NCBI GenBank assembly: GCA_945878575.1
Contig: CAMDUB010000002.1
Location: 57,426 to 121,425 of the forward strand
Reading direction: 5' to 3'
Source of the DNA: Phycisphaera mikurensis NBRC 102666
GTDB lineage: Bacteria; Planctomycetota; Phycisphaerae; Phycisphaerales; SM1A02
DNA: 64,000 nucleotides
The position numbers were made by a program, and so were the translations under genes. The notes below the pieces were generated by a model. The model searched no databases and had not been told where the DNA came from. It saw only the letters and a list, made by a program, of their open reading frames with translations. Positions 8,972-17,707 of the stretch are shown here, piece after piece (the stretch's first letter is position 1; every line of letters begins with the position of its first letter).

Positions 8972-10449
8972 CGCTTCTTGCCGCGCTGCTTAAACCGCGC
9001 CTTCGGGCTCTCGGTGGTCGTTGAACCGCGGCTCAGGAAGCCCGGCATTCCGCCGCCGCCGCCAGGTGCAGCCCGGGCCATGTCCTTCATCGCCTTCATC
9101 TTGCCCGCGGAACCCATACCCGCCATCTGCTGGGTCATCTTCTGCATCATCTCAAACTGCTTGACCATGCGCGAGACATCTTCAACTTTGGCCCCACTAC
9201 CAGCAGCAATCCGCTTCTGACGACTGCGATCAATGATGCCGACCTTCTGCCGCTCGCGACGCGTCATGGAAAGAATGATGGCCTCCATGCGGTCCACCTG
9301 ATTCTCATCAATGTTCACATCCTTGAGCATGCCCCCGACGCCCGGCAGCATTCCCAACAACTGCTTCATCGGACCCATGCGCCGAATCATCTTCATCTGC
9401 TTCAGGAAGTCATCAAGGGTGAACTGACCCTTGGCCAATTTCTCAGCGGCCTCATTGGCCTCTTCCTCATTGACCTCTTGCTGAGCGCGCTCCACCAAAC
9501 TGACCACGTCGCCCATGCCCAAGATGCGGCCGGCAACGCGCTCCGGATGGAACTCTTCCAGCGCGTCAAACTTCTCGCCAGTACCAACAAATTTCACCGG
9601 TGCACCAGTCACGCTCTTCACACTCAGCGCGGCGCCACCACGGGTATCGCTATCGAATTTCGTCAGGACGATGCCGTCGACCTTCATGCGCGCGTGGAAT
9701 ACCTTGGCACTCAGCACCGCATCTTGACCGGTCATTGCATCTACCACCAACAAGATGTTGTGCGGCTGCAGCGCACGATCGACCGACTCAAGCTCCTTCA
9801 TGAGCTCATCGTTCACATGCAGTCGACCGGCAGTATCGAGAATCAGAATGTCGAACTTGCCCTGACGCGCCGCTGCCAACGCGCGCTGACAGACGCCTAC
9901 TGCAACGCCGATCGCCTTGCCGTATTCCGCGCACTTGTCGGGCTCGCCGTAGAACGCCACGCGACCAGGACCGGTGGCATCGGCGGCAACACCTTCGATC
10001 ACAATCTGCAACTGCTCCACAGCAGCGGGTCGTTGCAAATCGGCGGCAGCAACCATGACGCTCTGACCACGCTTCTTAAACCACGCCGCAAGTTTTCCGC
10101 AGGTGGTTGTCTTACCGCTGCCTTGCAGTCCGCACATCATCACAATGGTTGGCCCGGGCTCCACCAAGGTGATCCGGCTATCCACCGGCCCCATCAATGC
10201 AACGAGTCGCTGATGAACGATGCCCACCATCTCTTGGCCAGGCTGCAGACTCTGGGTGACTTCCTTACCGAGCGCGTCTTGGACGCAATCCTCACAGAAG
10301 CGATCGACCACTTCCAGATTGACATCGGCCTCAAGGAGCGCAGTGCGCACCTCAGCCATTGCCTCACGGACATTGGATTCGGAAATCCGACCTCGGCCGG
10401 ATAGGTTCCGGAAGGCGGTGCTTAGGGACTCGCTCAGGCGCTCAAACAT
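8968..10449 (-). CDS. ffh: Signal recognition particle GTPase Ffh
   Basis: This is the 493-residue protein component of the signal recognition particle. It binds 4.5S RNA and signal sequences and targets nascent inner-membrane proteins to FtsY. The N domain is at 1-95, followed by the GTPase with G1 GLQGSGKTT at 107-115, DTAGRL at 205-210 and TKFD at 263-266. The Met-rich M domain follows with the RNA-binding SRQKRIAAGSG-type helix (DRSRQKRIAAGSG). The C-terminal tail is Gly- and Lys-rich. Length and motif order are normal for the family. The 4.5S RNA gene is not evident in this window. It converges with polX, their stop codons overlapping, and its upstream neighbour is on the same strand 30 bases away. 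Confidence 0.97.
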   Translation of the reverse strand: MFERLSESLSTAFRNLSGRGRISESNVREAMAEVRTALLEADVNLEVVDRFCEDCVQDALGKEVTQSLQPGQEMVGIVHQRLVALMGPVDSRITLVEPGPTIVMMCGLQGSGKTTTCGKLAAWFKKRGQSVMVAAADLQRPAAVEQLQIVIEGVAADATGPGRVAFYGEPDKCAEYGKAIGVAVGVCQRALAAARQGKFDILILDTAGRLHVNDELMKELESVDRALQPHNILLVVDAMTGQDAVLSAKVFHARMKVDGIVLTKFDSDTRGGAALSVKSVTGAPVKFVGTGEKFDALEEFHPERVAGRILGMGDVVSLVERAQQEVNEEEANEAAEKLAKGQFTLDDFLKQMKMIRRMGPMKQLLGMLPGVGGMLKDVNIDENQVDRMEAIILSMTRRERQKVGIIDRSRQKRIAAGSGAKVEDVSRMVKQFEMMQKMTQQMAGMGSAGKMKAMKDMARAAPGGGGGMPGFLSRGSTTTESPKARFKQRGKKR

Positions 10450-10479
10450 AGTTGGGGAGTGTAGGCGGTTGCGCCCCGG

Positions 10480-10908
10480 TCACCCAACCGGCATACGGAT
10501 GGCACCGGCGACGTGCTCGCAGTCAAACGCCTCGGCAAAGTCGAAGACGCTACGGAAATCCTCGGGGGAATCCTGCTGCGTCTTACTGAGGGCGCCGGCG
10601 GCAATCATGGCAAAGACCATGCGTCCAAAGTCATCGGTCCGCAGAATGCACCAACGGGCCAGCACCGGTCGAGCCAGTAGGCCGTATTGATCAATGGCAA
10701 AGTCGCGCAATCCCATGCAGAGTTGCTGCCCGGAGACATGTTCCGTAGCCGGTGGCCCACCAAGGCCATGATCTTCGGCGCGCTGCTCATGCACTTGACG
10801 CACGGTGAATCGGAGCCCGTCTTGAATGAACTGATAGGCCTCCAATGGATACGGCCCGGCCTTTGCCAGGATCTCCGCTGCATTGCTTTGCTCGGCAGTC
10901 TTATTCAT
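10480..10908 (-). CDS. Minf_1886-family protein (planctomycete/verrucomicrobial)
   Basis: This 142-residue soluble protein matches the pattern I know for the Minf_1886 family, which is largely confined to planctomycetes and verrucomicrobia. Seen are YQFIQDGLRFT near the N-terminus, then HVSGQQLCMGLRDFAIDQYG, followed by RWCILRTDDFGRMVF and LSKTQQDSPEDF, and an ending around FDFAEAFD. Its biochemical function is unknown. The ATG at 10908 was chosen because conserved sequence begins soon after it; the upstream in-frame extension is low-complexity and overlaps the amidohydrolase region. It sits 30 bases before ffh on the same strand, so the two may be co-transcribed. Confidence 0.75.
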   Translation of the reverse strand: MNKTAEQSNAAEILAKAGPYPLEAYQFIQDGLRFTVRQVHEQRAEDHGLGGPPATEHVSGQQLCMGLRDFAIDQYGLLARPVLARWCILRTDDFGRMVFAMIAAGALSKTQQDSPEDFRSVFDFAEAFDCEHVAGAIRMPVG

Positions 10909-11045
10909 GAGTGCACCACTGTAGCGCGCCACTACTGTATCGGCGCCGGACGGCAGAATGCTCGAAATTGCAAAAGTTCCCCAAAGTGCGTGGTATTGGC
11001 GCCCAGAACCCGCACCGCCCTCCCCGACAACCACTCCGCGGAATG

Positions 11046-12341
11046 TCAGGACATTTCTGGACGGCATAGCCAACGCGGCGCGGTGCCGGTCTTCCCAAAG
11101 TCCGCCGGAGCACGGTGCTCCCCAAGCGCAACTGCAATGACGCCCGCCACTGGGCTCAGGGAAAAGTCCCACCGCGACGGCTCCAACCCAAGCGCTCGCG
11201 CGCCCGCCACGGTGGCCATCTCCAGCGCATCGGAGAGCGGCAGTTGATCGCGACGCATGAGAAGACGCAGATCATCCACGGTGCTGATCCGGTCTGGCGT
11301 ATCCAGATTGAGCGCACTGTCAGTCCCAAGACACACGTTCACCCCGGCTGCGCGCATCGCACGGTAACGATGACCGACATGTCCAAAGAACTCGCTCGCC
11401 CGCGGGCAGTAGGCAACGTCGATCGGCAGCGTTGCCAGAAGGGCCAACGCCTGATCATCAATGTCGTTGAGGTGCGCGCACAACACCCGGGTCTGTCGTC
11501 CCGCTGGACCGGCTGACGCTGCCCGGAGCCGTTCGGCCATCCAGTCAATTGGATGGCGGGCGCCAGCGGAAAAAGTCCCGTCCCACAGCCCAAAGCTTTC
11601 TAAGAGATCCCGGAACGGGCCCGAACCGTCCGCCAAGAAGCGCCGTTCGTCCACCGACTCCGCCAGGTGAGTGGAGACGGGCAGCCCCGACCGCAAGGCC
11701 GCCTCAAAGACGCGCCGATCGCACGAGTACGGGGCATGGGGCTGAACGCCGCGCCGGATCCGACCGGCATGACCGCCCGCCGCCGCGGGAGTCACGGCCT
11801 CCAGCGCTGCCAGGGAAGCCGGGACGCGAGGCCCCATGCCGAACACCTCCTCAAAGACGCAGCCGTCCAGGCCCATAGCAGCGCATGCCGCCAATGAGGC
11901 CTGCAACGCATGGGTTCCAGCAATGTCACCGACTGCCGCAACTCCTCCTGCGTCAAGACGTTGCACGCCGGCAATGACGGACTTCCGGACGTCGTCAGCC
12001 GTCATTGAAAGCCGCGCGGAACGAACGCCGCCGAGCCACTGGAAGAAATGCTTCGGCTCCGGAATTCGCGGGACCAGCGTGAGGTCCAGGTGAGTGTGCG
12101 CGTTCACTAGCGCGGGGATGACCGCGGAGTCGGAGGCGTCCACCCACGTCACCGACCCACCCGGCACGCCCACTGATTCCGGCGATCCCGCCACCACCAC
12201 GGTGCGACCGCGCAGCACCAACACTCCGGGTGCGAAGCATGCGCCGCGCCCATCAGCCAACCACGCGGCGCGCACGGCCACCGGAGCGGCAACAGAATCA
12301 TCCTGAATCTTCGGCGTGTTTGACATAGTGGGCTCGCACAA
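11046..12341 (-). CDS. Amidohydrolase-family metalloenzyme (deaminase-like)
   Basis: This 431-residue protein belongs to the amidohydrolase superfamily of TIM-barrel metal hydrolases. The family's first metal motif AHTHLDLT is present with H82 and H84. Further expected pieces follow: a His-rich central part (QPHAPYSCD, STHLAES), AHLNDIDD and the C-terminal metal Asp in CLGTDSALN. These resemble guanine, S-adenosylhomocysteine or aminofutalosine deaminases more than urease-type enzymes, but I cannot fix the substrate. No signal peptide is seen, so it is probably cytoplasmic. A start at the internal Met (MSNTP, 12326) is as likely as 12341. It is divergent to the OmpA-like lipoprotein gene. Confidence 0.82.
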   Translation of the reverse strand: MCEPTMSNTPKIQDDSVAAPVAVRAAWLADGRGACFAPGVLVLRGRTVVVAGSPESVGVPGGSVTWVDASDSAVIPALVNAHTHLDLTLVPRIPEPKHFFQWLGGVRSARLSMTADDVRKSVIAGVQRLDAGGVAAVGDIAGTHALQASLAACAAMGLDGCVFEEVFGMGPRVPASLAALEAVTPAAAGGHAGRIRRGVQPHAPYSCDRRVFEAALRSGLPVSTHLAESVDERRFLADGSGPFRDLLESFGLWDGTFSAGARHPIDWMAERLRAASAGPAGRQTRVLCAHLNDIDDQALALLATLPIDVAYCPRASEFFGHVGHRYRAMRAAGVNVCLGTDSALNLDTPDRISTVDDLRLLMRRDQLPLSDALEMATVAGARALGLEPSRWDFSLSPVAGVIAVALGEHRAPADFGKTGTAPRWLCRPEMS

Positions 12342-12356
12342 TCATCAATACGCCGT

Positions 12357-12384
12357 TACAATACGCGCGTCCTTTACGGGACGC
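12357..12384 (+). promoter_or_regulatory. Possible -10 box and leader hairpin upstream of the OmpA-like gene
   Basis: The intergenic region between two divergent genes holds TACAAT at 12357-12362, a plausible -10 element for the rightward gene, without a convincing -35. Directly after it lies a perfect six-pair hairpin GCGTCC-TTTACG-GGACGC (12367-12384) that would be in the mRNA leader. A strong GGGAGGA ribosome site follows near 12446-12452. Assignment is by eye and weak. Confidence 0.25.
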
Positions 12385-12458
12385 TGTCTTTTACATCGCC
12401 GAGCCGTGCGAGCGCATCGCAGGATTCGGCCTCACACCACGCTTTTGGGAGGATCCCT

Positions 12459-13349
12459 ATGACGAAGCGCGCATGGATGACGAGTGGTCTGCTAATCGGT
12501 ACTGCCCTTCTTGTAACGGGCTGCGTTCCAGAGCAGAAATACAACGATCTACTCACCTCTTACAAGGGTCAAGAGCAACAACTGCTCACGACGCAGAACG
12601 AGCTATCGACTGCTCGCGCCAACGAGGATCGTCTGCGTACGCAGATCGCCGCCACGATGGCTGACCTTGAAGAACTGCAGAAGCGGATCGCCAACGGCGA
12701 CCCCGACATGGAAGCTTGGGCCAAGAAGTATGACGAGCTCAAGAAGCAGCTCGCCATGCTCGAAGTCAATCAGCTCCCTGATGATCTCACCAAGGAACTG
12801 ACTGCACTGCAGAGCGAGTACCCCGATGTCTTTGACTTCGATCCTCGCACTGGAATGCTTCGTTTCAAGAACGATTTCACGTTCGACTCCGGCAGCGATC
12901 AGCTCAAGCCAAGTGCTTCAACTGTTCTTGCCAAGCTCGCTGACATCCTGAACTCCAACCTGGCCTCCAAGTTTGAAGTCAGGGTCGTTGGTCACACCGA
13001 CAATACTCCCTTGGTTCGCACCAAGGCGAAGTACGGCACCAACCTCATGCTTTCGGTTTACCGTTCGGCAAGCCTGCGCAACGCTTTGGTCAAGGACCGC
13101 GTCAGTGCTGGTCGTTTCCAGATCGCTGGCTACGGCGAATACCGTCCGGTGGTGATCAATTCGGCGAAGGGCTCCTCGGAGAACCGTCGCGTCGAGTTGT
13201 ATCTCACGCCGCTCTCTGTTGACATGGCATTGGATACTTCCAGCGAAGACCGTACGCCAGCTGAGGCTCCGGTTGCCACCAAGGCAACCACGCCGAAGGC
13301 TGCACCGACGAAGGCTGCGCCAGTGGAAGACGAAGCGCCTACGAAGTGA
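12459..13349 (+). CDS. OmpA-family peptidoglycan-binding lipoprotein with coiled coil
   Basis: This 296-residue lipoprotein has an N-terminal signal with lipobox LLVTGC (Cys at about 22), so it should be lipidated and held in a membrane facing the periplasm. Residues 25-120 form a coiled coil. Residues 130-255 form an OmpA/MotB C-terminal domain, recognisable by FTFDSGSDQLKPSAS, VVGHTDNTPL and the ending SSENRRVELYL, which binds the diaminopimelate peptide of peptidoglycan. The C-terminal tail is rich in Ala, Thr, Pro and Lys. The architecture suggests a tether between envelope and wall. The start is well supported by GGGAGGA eight bases upstream. A strong intrinsic terminator follows, so it is likely a single-gene transcript. 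Confidence 0.9.
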   Translation: MTKRAWMTSGLLIGTALLVTGCVPEQKYNDLLTSYKGQEQQLLTTQNELSTARANEDRLRTQIAATMADLEELQKRIANGDPDMEAWAKKYDELKKQLAMLEVNQLPDDLTKELTALQSEYPDVFDFDPRTGMLRFKNDFTFDSGSDQLKPSASTVLAKLADILNSNLASKFEVRVVGHTDNTPLVRTKAKYGTNLMLSVYRSASLRNALVKDRVSAGRFQIAGYGEYRPVVINSAKGSSENRRVELYLTPLSVDMALDTSSEDRTPAEAPVATKATTPKAAPTKAAPVEDEAPTK

Positions 13350-13393
13350 TCGCTCGACGCGATCAGCCCTGAAGGTCGCAACGTGCAATTGAA

Positions 13394-13435
13394 ACGCGGC
13401 GGCAGGATTCGTCCTGCCGCCGCGTTCGTTTTTAA
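13394..13435 (+). terminator. Rho-independent terminator after the OmpA-like lipoprotein gene
   Basis: A perfect 14-pair GC-rich stem (13394-13407 with 13412-13425) with loop TTCG is followed by a T-rich run (CGTTTTTAAT). It ends the rightward transcript and also separates it from the convergent cupin gene. Confidence 0.85.
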
Positions 13436-13511
13436 TAATGGTGCGCGAAACTGTTTGTTACGCGGTTACGCGTGCGACCACCCATGGCAGTGAAGCTCGC
13501 ACCCGCTCCAC

Positions 13512-13988
13512 TTAAGAGCCCGGCGTTGGCTTACCGCAATCAAAGCTGGTTGGCACCATGCACAGAAACCGCAACGGCCCAGCGCCGACATTACGGAACT
13601 GATGCATCTGATTCGGAGCGATGAACAGAATGTCTCCGCTACGGATACGGTGCGTTGCCGTTCCGTACGTGACATCGGCTTCGCCATCGATGATGATGAC
13701 TTCATGCTCATAGTTGTGCGCGTGATGCGGCGTGTGACCACCAGGAGCCACAACATAATGTCGCATGGCAAAGTTCGGAGCGCCGTGCTGGCGACCCACC
13801 AAGATCTCCATGCGCGTGTCCTTCACGCCATCCATGGCCACTGGCACTGCGTTAGCAGGGTTGGGTCGAACCAGATGCAGCGTGCTTGCAGGAGCTGCAT
13901 GCGCGGCGCTGCACGTGTCCCCGTCCATACCCGCACCGCTATCGCCGATGGACGCAGCAGCCGCGCCCGGCGCGTTCCCAGCCGTCAC
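13512..13988 (-). CDS. Cupin-domain protein
   Basis: This 158-residue protein has a single cupin barrel. Motif 1 is GGHTPHHAHNYEHEVIIIDG, with the His-x-His and Glu ligands for a metal ion, and motif 2 is IAPNQMHQFRNVG with the last His ligand. Small cupins of this type may be isomerases, dioxygenases or sugar-binding regulators; the exact role is not visible. The N-terminal 40 residues are Ala- and Gly-rich and probably not folded. The start GTG at 13988 overlaps the stop of the upstream DUF1080 gene by four bases, so the two are translationally coupled and may act on related sugar or glycoside substrates. This is inference. Confidence 0.8.
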   Translation of the reverse strand: MTAGNAPGAAAASIGDSGAGMDGDTCSAAHAAPASTLHLVRPNPANAVPVAMDGVKDTRMEILVGRQHGAPNFAMRHYVVAPGGHTPHHAHNYEHEVIIIDGEADVTYGTATHRIRSGDILFIAPNQMHQFRNVGAGPLRFLCMVPTSFDCGKPTPGS

Positions 13989-14764
13989 TTACTCGCCTCG
14001 GTTGTGCCCTTCGCGGCAGTTCCCAACTCGCGCACGCGAACATTGCGGAACATGATGTACGAACCCTCGCTCTGCAGTGCGATGCGGCCAGGCAGAACGG
14101 CAACATCGGTTGCGACGTTTTGCAGTTCGCCGTTCACGTACATCTCCAAGCGGCTGCCATTCATCACAATGCGGTAGCGATTCCATACGCCCAGCGGTGC
14201 CTCGTTGCACTCGCCCATACGAATGGTGTGCCGGCCCTGCGTGCGCGCGGGATCCACCTTCGCGGGGAATTCGCCGATGTTCCAAATGTCACCTGCATGG
14301 CGCGACTGCAACTGCGCTTCGATGCTCTTGGGCCAGATCTCGTCCTTCTGCTGCACGCGGAGGAGCACACCGCTGTTTCCAGCGCCCTTCGAAGGATCAA
14401 AGCACCACTCCAGTTCCAATTCAAAGTTGGTGAATTCACTCACAGTGGCGATGTAGCCCGCAGGAGTTCCGGAGCAGAAGAGCAAGTTGTTCTTCGCTGT
14501 CCAGGTGGCCGCTGCATCACCCTTGGTCTCGCTCGGAAACACCTTCCAAGCTTCCAAACTGTCGCCCTTCAGCAGGACCTTCCAGTCATATGGATAGCCA
14601 CCCGATCCGTCGCCGTAGGCATATGTATAACTGGTGCCGCATGCCGGCACAAACAGTGCGGCCGCGCCCAACACCAGCACCGGGCACATTCTTGCGAACA
14701 GGCTTCCACAAATGCCGGACTTGAGCGATGAGATTCGAACCGGGGTCGAGTAGTTCAGGGTCAT
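13985..14764 (-). CDS. DUF1080 (3-keto-disaccharide hydrolase-like) exported protein
   Basis: This 259-residue protein has an N-terminal hydrophobic stretch ending in LFVPACG, a lipobox-like site, so it is probably an exported lipoprotein. The rest is a concanavalin-like beta-sandwich of the DUF1080 family. Visible family features are WKVLLKGDSLEAWKVF at the start, FELELEWCFDPSKGAGNSGV in the middle, SIEAQL and HAGDIWNIGE, and the ending VLPGRIALQSEGSYIMFRNV. The family is greatly expanded in planctomycetes and linked to 3-keto-glycoside hydrolysis. It is coupled to the downstream cupin gene by a four-base overlap. Confidence 0.85.
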   Translation of the reverse strand: MTLNYSTPVRISSLKSGICGSLFARMCPVLVLGAAALFVPACGTSYTYAYGDGSGGYPYDWKVLLKGDSLEAWKVFPSETKGDAAATWTAKNNLLFCSGTPAGYIATVSEFTNFELELEWCFDPSKGAGNSGVLLRVQQKDEIWPKSIEAQLQSRHAGDIWNIGEFPAKVDPARTQGRHTIRMGECNEAPLGVWNRYRIVMNGSRLEMYVNGELQNVATDVAVLPGRIALQSEGSYIMFRNVRVRELGTAAKGTTEASK

Positions 14765-14794
14765 AGCGGAAAAGTCTACCGCCCAACCCTGAAA

Positions 14795-16120
14795 TTAGAC
14801 GCCGTGCGCGCGAGCGAAACCGGGGGCCACCGTTCCGGACGGCGACCACACCAATTCGAGGCGTTCCGTTCCGTTCAGAAATCCTTCAAGCCAATGACCA
14901 ACTGCCTCGATGCGCCAGTCACCCCCCGTAAAGAGCGGCGCCTCGCCCTCTCCGCAGCCGAGGGCTTGCCCTCGACGGCGCGCCTCCACCACCGAGAAGT
15001 ACCAGCGTGAGAAGGTGGCGCGGGTCGCCACCAGGTTGGAAGCGAGGCCGGTGGATGCGCAACGCACCTGCAACGCGTTCCAAAGTTGATCACTTTCGGC
15101 ACGGACACGCATGTCGTCAGCCAGCGGATTACCGGGGTCATTGTCAACCGCCACGGCTTTGCAGCCAGCGATCGCGGCCACGATATCTTCAGCATGCGCT
15201 GAAGCGATCCGACGCGGAATGCCGGAAATGTTGCCGATGGCAGACCGATCGGTGGGCTTGCGCTTGGCGAGTTCAATAACGGTGGTGTCTGGCAGGACCA
15301 CTCGCGCGGGCATGTCATGCGTACGGGCGAGTTCATAGCGCAGCGTCACCAAAGCACGCGCAACAGCCATCTGACCAGCACGCAGTGGCTCAGTGCGATG
15401 CAAGCGGCGCAGTTGGCCTTCGGGGTCAAACGCGGTACTTCTCAGCTGTTCACGACTTTCGCTCGCTGCCCAGTCGCTTCGTCCAAGCGTGACGAGTCGT
15501 TCCGATAGCATGTGCCAAATCAAGTGCATGTAGCGCACGTCGTCGGCCGCGTAACCAAGCTGAGCGGGTGTGAGTGGTCGGGCATCCCAATTGGTGAACG
15601 TGTGCGCTTTACCAAGTCGGTAGCCAGTGAGCGTCTCCAACACGGTGCCCAGGCTCGAAGGCCATGGCATCCACGCCAAGGCAGCGGCGACCTGCGTGTC
15701 AAACACGTCGCTCGGCTCAATGCCTGCTCCGCGACGGAGTATGTCAATATCGGTATCGCCGCTATGGACAAGAATGGTGCGCCCCGGCTCCGCGATCGAA
15801 CGGAAGAAATCGCTCAAGTCATATCCAGCGGCCTCAAACGGCAGCGGGTCCACCAAAGCGAGCGCGGTGGGCGTTGCCACCTGCACCAAGCACAGCTTGG
15901 GATAGAAACTCTCTTCACCGATGAATTCCGTGTCGTACGCGACCACCGGATGGGAACGAATGTCAGCGATCAGTACTGCCAGTGCCTCGGGCGTGGTAAT
16001 CACCTCGGCAACCGCCTTGGAGACCAAGGGATGATCGAGCGGCGCACGCGGCGAAGCCCCGCCATGATTGTGATCGGCTGCTTCGTGTTCCTGAGAGCGC
16101 TTCTTGCGGCGGTAATTCAC
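14795..16120 (-). CDS. rnd: Ribonuclease D
   Basis: This 441-residue 3'-5' exoribonuclease trims tRNA and other stable RNA 3' ends. The DEDD exonuclease domain is clear: VAYDTEF with D63 and E65, HSGDTDIDIL with the third acidic residue, and LGYAADDVRYM with the final Tyr/Asp site. An HRDC-type helical domain follows (MPARVVLPDTTVIELAKRKP). The first 35 residues are basic and His-rich and look disordered. A tRNA-Gly gene lies 43 bases upstream on the same strand, an apt neighbour though probably transcribed separately. The C-terminal 100 residues show no further motif that I recognise. Confidence 0.92.
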   Translation of the reverse strand: MNYRRKKRSQEHEAADHNHGGASPRAPLDHPLVSKAVAEVITTPEALAVLIADIRSHPVVAYDTEFIGEESFYPKLCLVQVATPTALALVDPLPFEAAGYDLSDFFRSIAEPGRTILVHSGDTDIDILRRGAGIEPSDVFDTQVAAALAWMPWPSSLGTVLETLTGYRLGKAHTFTNWDARPLTPAQLGYAADDVRYMHLIWHMLSERLVTLGRSDWAASESREQLRSTAFDPEGQLRRLHRTEPLRAGQMAVARALVTLRYELARTHDMPARVVLPDTTVIELAKRKPTDRSAIGNISGIPRRIASAHAEDIVAAIAGCKAVAVDNDPGNPLADDMRVRAESDQLWNALQVRCASTGLASNLVATRATFSRWYFSVVEARRRGQALGCGEGEAPLFTGGDWRIEAVGHWLEGFLNGTERLELVWSPSGTVAPGFARAHGV

Positions 16121-16163
16121 GTCGTGGGGTCAATTGCCAACCGTGACGGTCGGTGCTGGTGAA

Positions 16164-16235
16164 AGCGGGAGACGGGACTCGAACCCGCAACCTGCTGCTT
16201 GGAAGGCAGCTGCTCTGCCATTGAGCTACTCCCGC
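16164..16235 (-). tRNA. tRNA-Gly (anticodon TCC)
   Basis: This 72-nt cloverleaf folds with acceptor GCGGGAG/CTCCCGC, D stem GCTC/GAGC, anticodon loop CTTCCAA (anticodon TCC), and T arm GCGGG-TTCGAGT-CCCGT. The discriminator is T and CCA is not encoded. Confidence 0.95.
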
Positions 16236-16247
16236 AGAGAGAGCAGG

Positions 16248-16256
16248 ATTGTATCA
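16248..16256 (-). promoter_or_regulatory. Extended -10 promoter element for tRNA-Gly
   Basis: On the minus strand the sequence TGATACAAT lies 13 bases before the tRNA-Gly 5' end. TG-n-TACAAT is a good extended -10. No clear -35 is seen. Confidence 0.4.
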
Positions 16257-16355
16257 CGAAGATCGGTGCAGTTGCTGCCTCTTAAGCGATCAATCCTGCG
16301 TGCACCCGGGCGTCCGGCGTGACTCCGGTCAGGTGCCGGTCATCAATCATCAAAC

Positions 16356-16889
16356 TCACTTAAACGGGTCAGTGGCATGCACGTCAGCATTTGGAGCGTT
16401 CTTCACCACCACCTCTACCACAATGGTGCGTGCAACTTCGCGCTTGCCGTCGGTTTCCCACGGCCGCATCAGAACAAAGCGCATCTTTGCGTCGCCCTGT
16501 GCCACCGCGGTCATCCCAAAGGTGGACATGGTGGCGCCACCGGGTCGGGCCTTCGTACCAGCCACTGGCTCAACCTTGCCAGCGGGGTCACCCGTGGTCA
16601 TCTGCATGTTGCCCGGAACCGGGCCTGCCAACGACCACGCGAAACCGGTTCCCGCATACGCGCCGAGTCGGACTTCCAGGCGGTCACCAACCTTCATTTC
16701 GCCCTCACGGGTGGAACGATCCGCTTCCACGGCATCCGGTCCACTGTCCGCAGGAACTTCGATGACCAGAATTCCACCTGAAGAATGCGGCGGCGCAAAT
16801 GCCGAACATCCGCTCATCAACACGGTGGCCAGCACGGTTGTTGCTACGAGCGCTGCAGTGATGCATCGATAGCAAGCGCCGTTCAGCAT
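16356..16889 (-). CDS. Chagasin-like (I42) protease-inhibitor lipoprotein
   Basis: This 177-residue protein has a signal sequence with lipobox VLMSGC, so it is a probable lipoprotein. The mature part resembles the chagasin (I42) inhibitors of papain-like cysteine proteases: VGDRLEVRLGAYAGTGFAW corresponds to the NPTTG-Y-W loop region, and MRFVLMRPWE to the third loop before the last strand. The loop sequence GTGFAW is divergent, so inhibitory activity is uncertain. Its start overlaps the end of the peroxiredoxin gene by seven bases (ATGCTGA), indicating an operon. The function would be periplasmic or surface protection against proteases; this is inference. Confidence 0.65.
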   Translation of the reverse strand: MLNGACYRCITAALVATTVLATVLMSGCSAFAPPHSSGGILVIEVPADSGPDAVEADRSTREGEMKVGDRLEVRLGAYAGTGFAWSLAGPVPGNMQMTTGDPAGKVEPVAGTKARPGGATMSTFGMTAVAQGDAKMRFVLMRPWETDGKREVARTIVVEVVVKNAPNADVHATDPFK

Positions 16890-17350
16890 GATTCCACCGC
16901 GCTCTGAATGGCTGCAAAATCCACCTGCTGCCCTGCTTCATCATTCACCTTTGCGTACACCACTTTGCCCGCGGCATTGATGACGAACGCGGCGCGCTTG
17001 CCAACACCCTTCAAGCCCATCAGATTCTCATAGAGCGCTCCGTAGGTGCGGCTCACTTCCTTGTTGAAGTCAGAGAGAATGTCAAACGGAATGGAGAGTT
17101 CTTGCTTGAACTTGTCGGTGACAAACGGGCTATCAACGGAAATGCCATACACAGCGCAGCCAAGCTTGGACCAGTTGGACCAGTCATCGCGGAAGGTGCA
17201 GAACTCGGTGGTGCACACTGGACTGAACGCCAATGGGATGAAGAGCAGCACTACCTTCTGATGGCCGATCACGTTGCCAACGTCGACTTCGTGTCCAGGG
17301 CGTGCGGGGAGTTTGAAGGCTGGTGCGTGGGAACCGATGGTCACGGACAT
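16883..17350 (-). CDS. AhpE/Bcp-like peroxiredoxin
   Basis: This 155-residue thioredoxin-fold peroxidase reduces peroxides with its peroxidatic cysteine C46 in PLAFSPVCTTEFC, the family P-x3-S/T-x2-C motif. A second Cys at 51 could resolve the sulfenic acid, and the terminal SC gives another candidate. No signal peptide is present, so it acts in the cytoplasm. I chose the ATG at 17350 because the family begins just after it (MSVTIGSHAPAFKL); the 22 residues further upstream have no family match. It is coupled to the downstream chagasin-like gene. Confidence 0.9.
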   Translation of the reverse strand: MSVTIGSHAPAFKLPARPGHEVDVGNVIGHQKVVLLFIPLAFSPVCTTEFCTFRDDWSNWSKLGCAVYGISVDSPFVTDKFKQELSIPFDILSDFNKEVSRTYGALYENLMGLKGVGKRAAFVINAAGKVVYAKVNDEAGQQVDFAAIQSAVESC

Positions 17351-17707
17351 GGGGGTATTCTCAAAGTCAGGTCGTTCCAAAGGCTGGTGCTGCGGCCACG
17401 GCGACCGGCAATCCATCCTCAGAGTCCTAGAAGTCTAACGCCCGGCGGTCCGGCTGCCGGTCCCCCCACCACAGATCCGCCCGCGGAGAACACCAAACAC
17501 AGGCAAAGTTTGAACTATTCACTCACATGCCAAGTATGAGTGCAATAAGTTCGGGATTTCCGAGCGCAAATGCCTTGATTGACCGTATGAATCAAGACAC
17601 GATTGCGTAACACTTAACGCGGACAATGGTCGAAGTAGCCCATCGTTCAGCCGTCACCCGGGCACGGCCCGAATGAATCGCCAGAGCACACACAGGACCG
17701 CCGCGAG
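17351..17707. other. Divergent intergenic region with two inverted repeats
   Basis: This 357-bp stretch separates the peroxiredoxin gene (leftward) and the large secreted protein gene (rightward). Its right half is more AT-rich than the genes around it. It contains ACTCA-N11-TGAGT at 17521-17541 and CTTGATT-N9-AATCAAG at 17574-17596. Both could be operators for a dimeric regulator. I see no convincing -35/-10 pair and no open frame with coding character. Confidence 0.4.
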
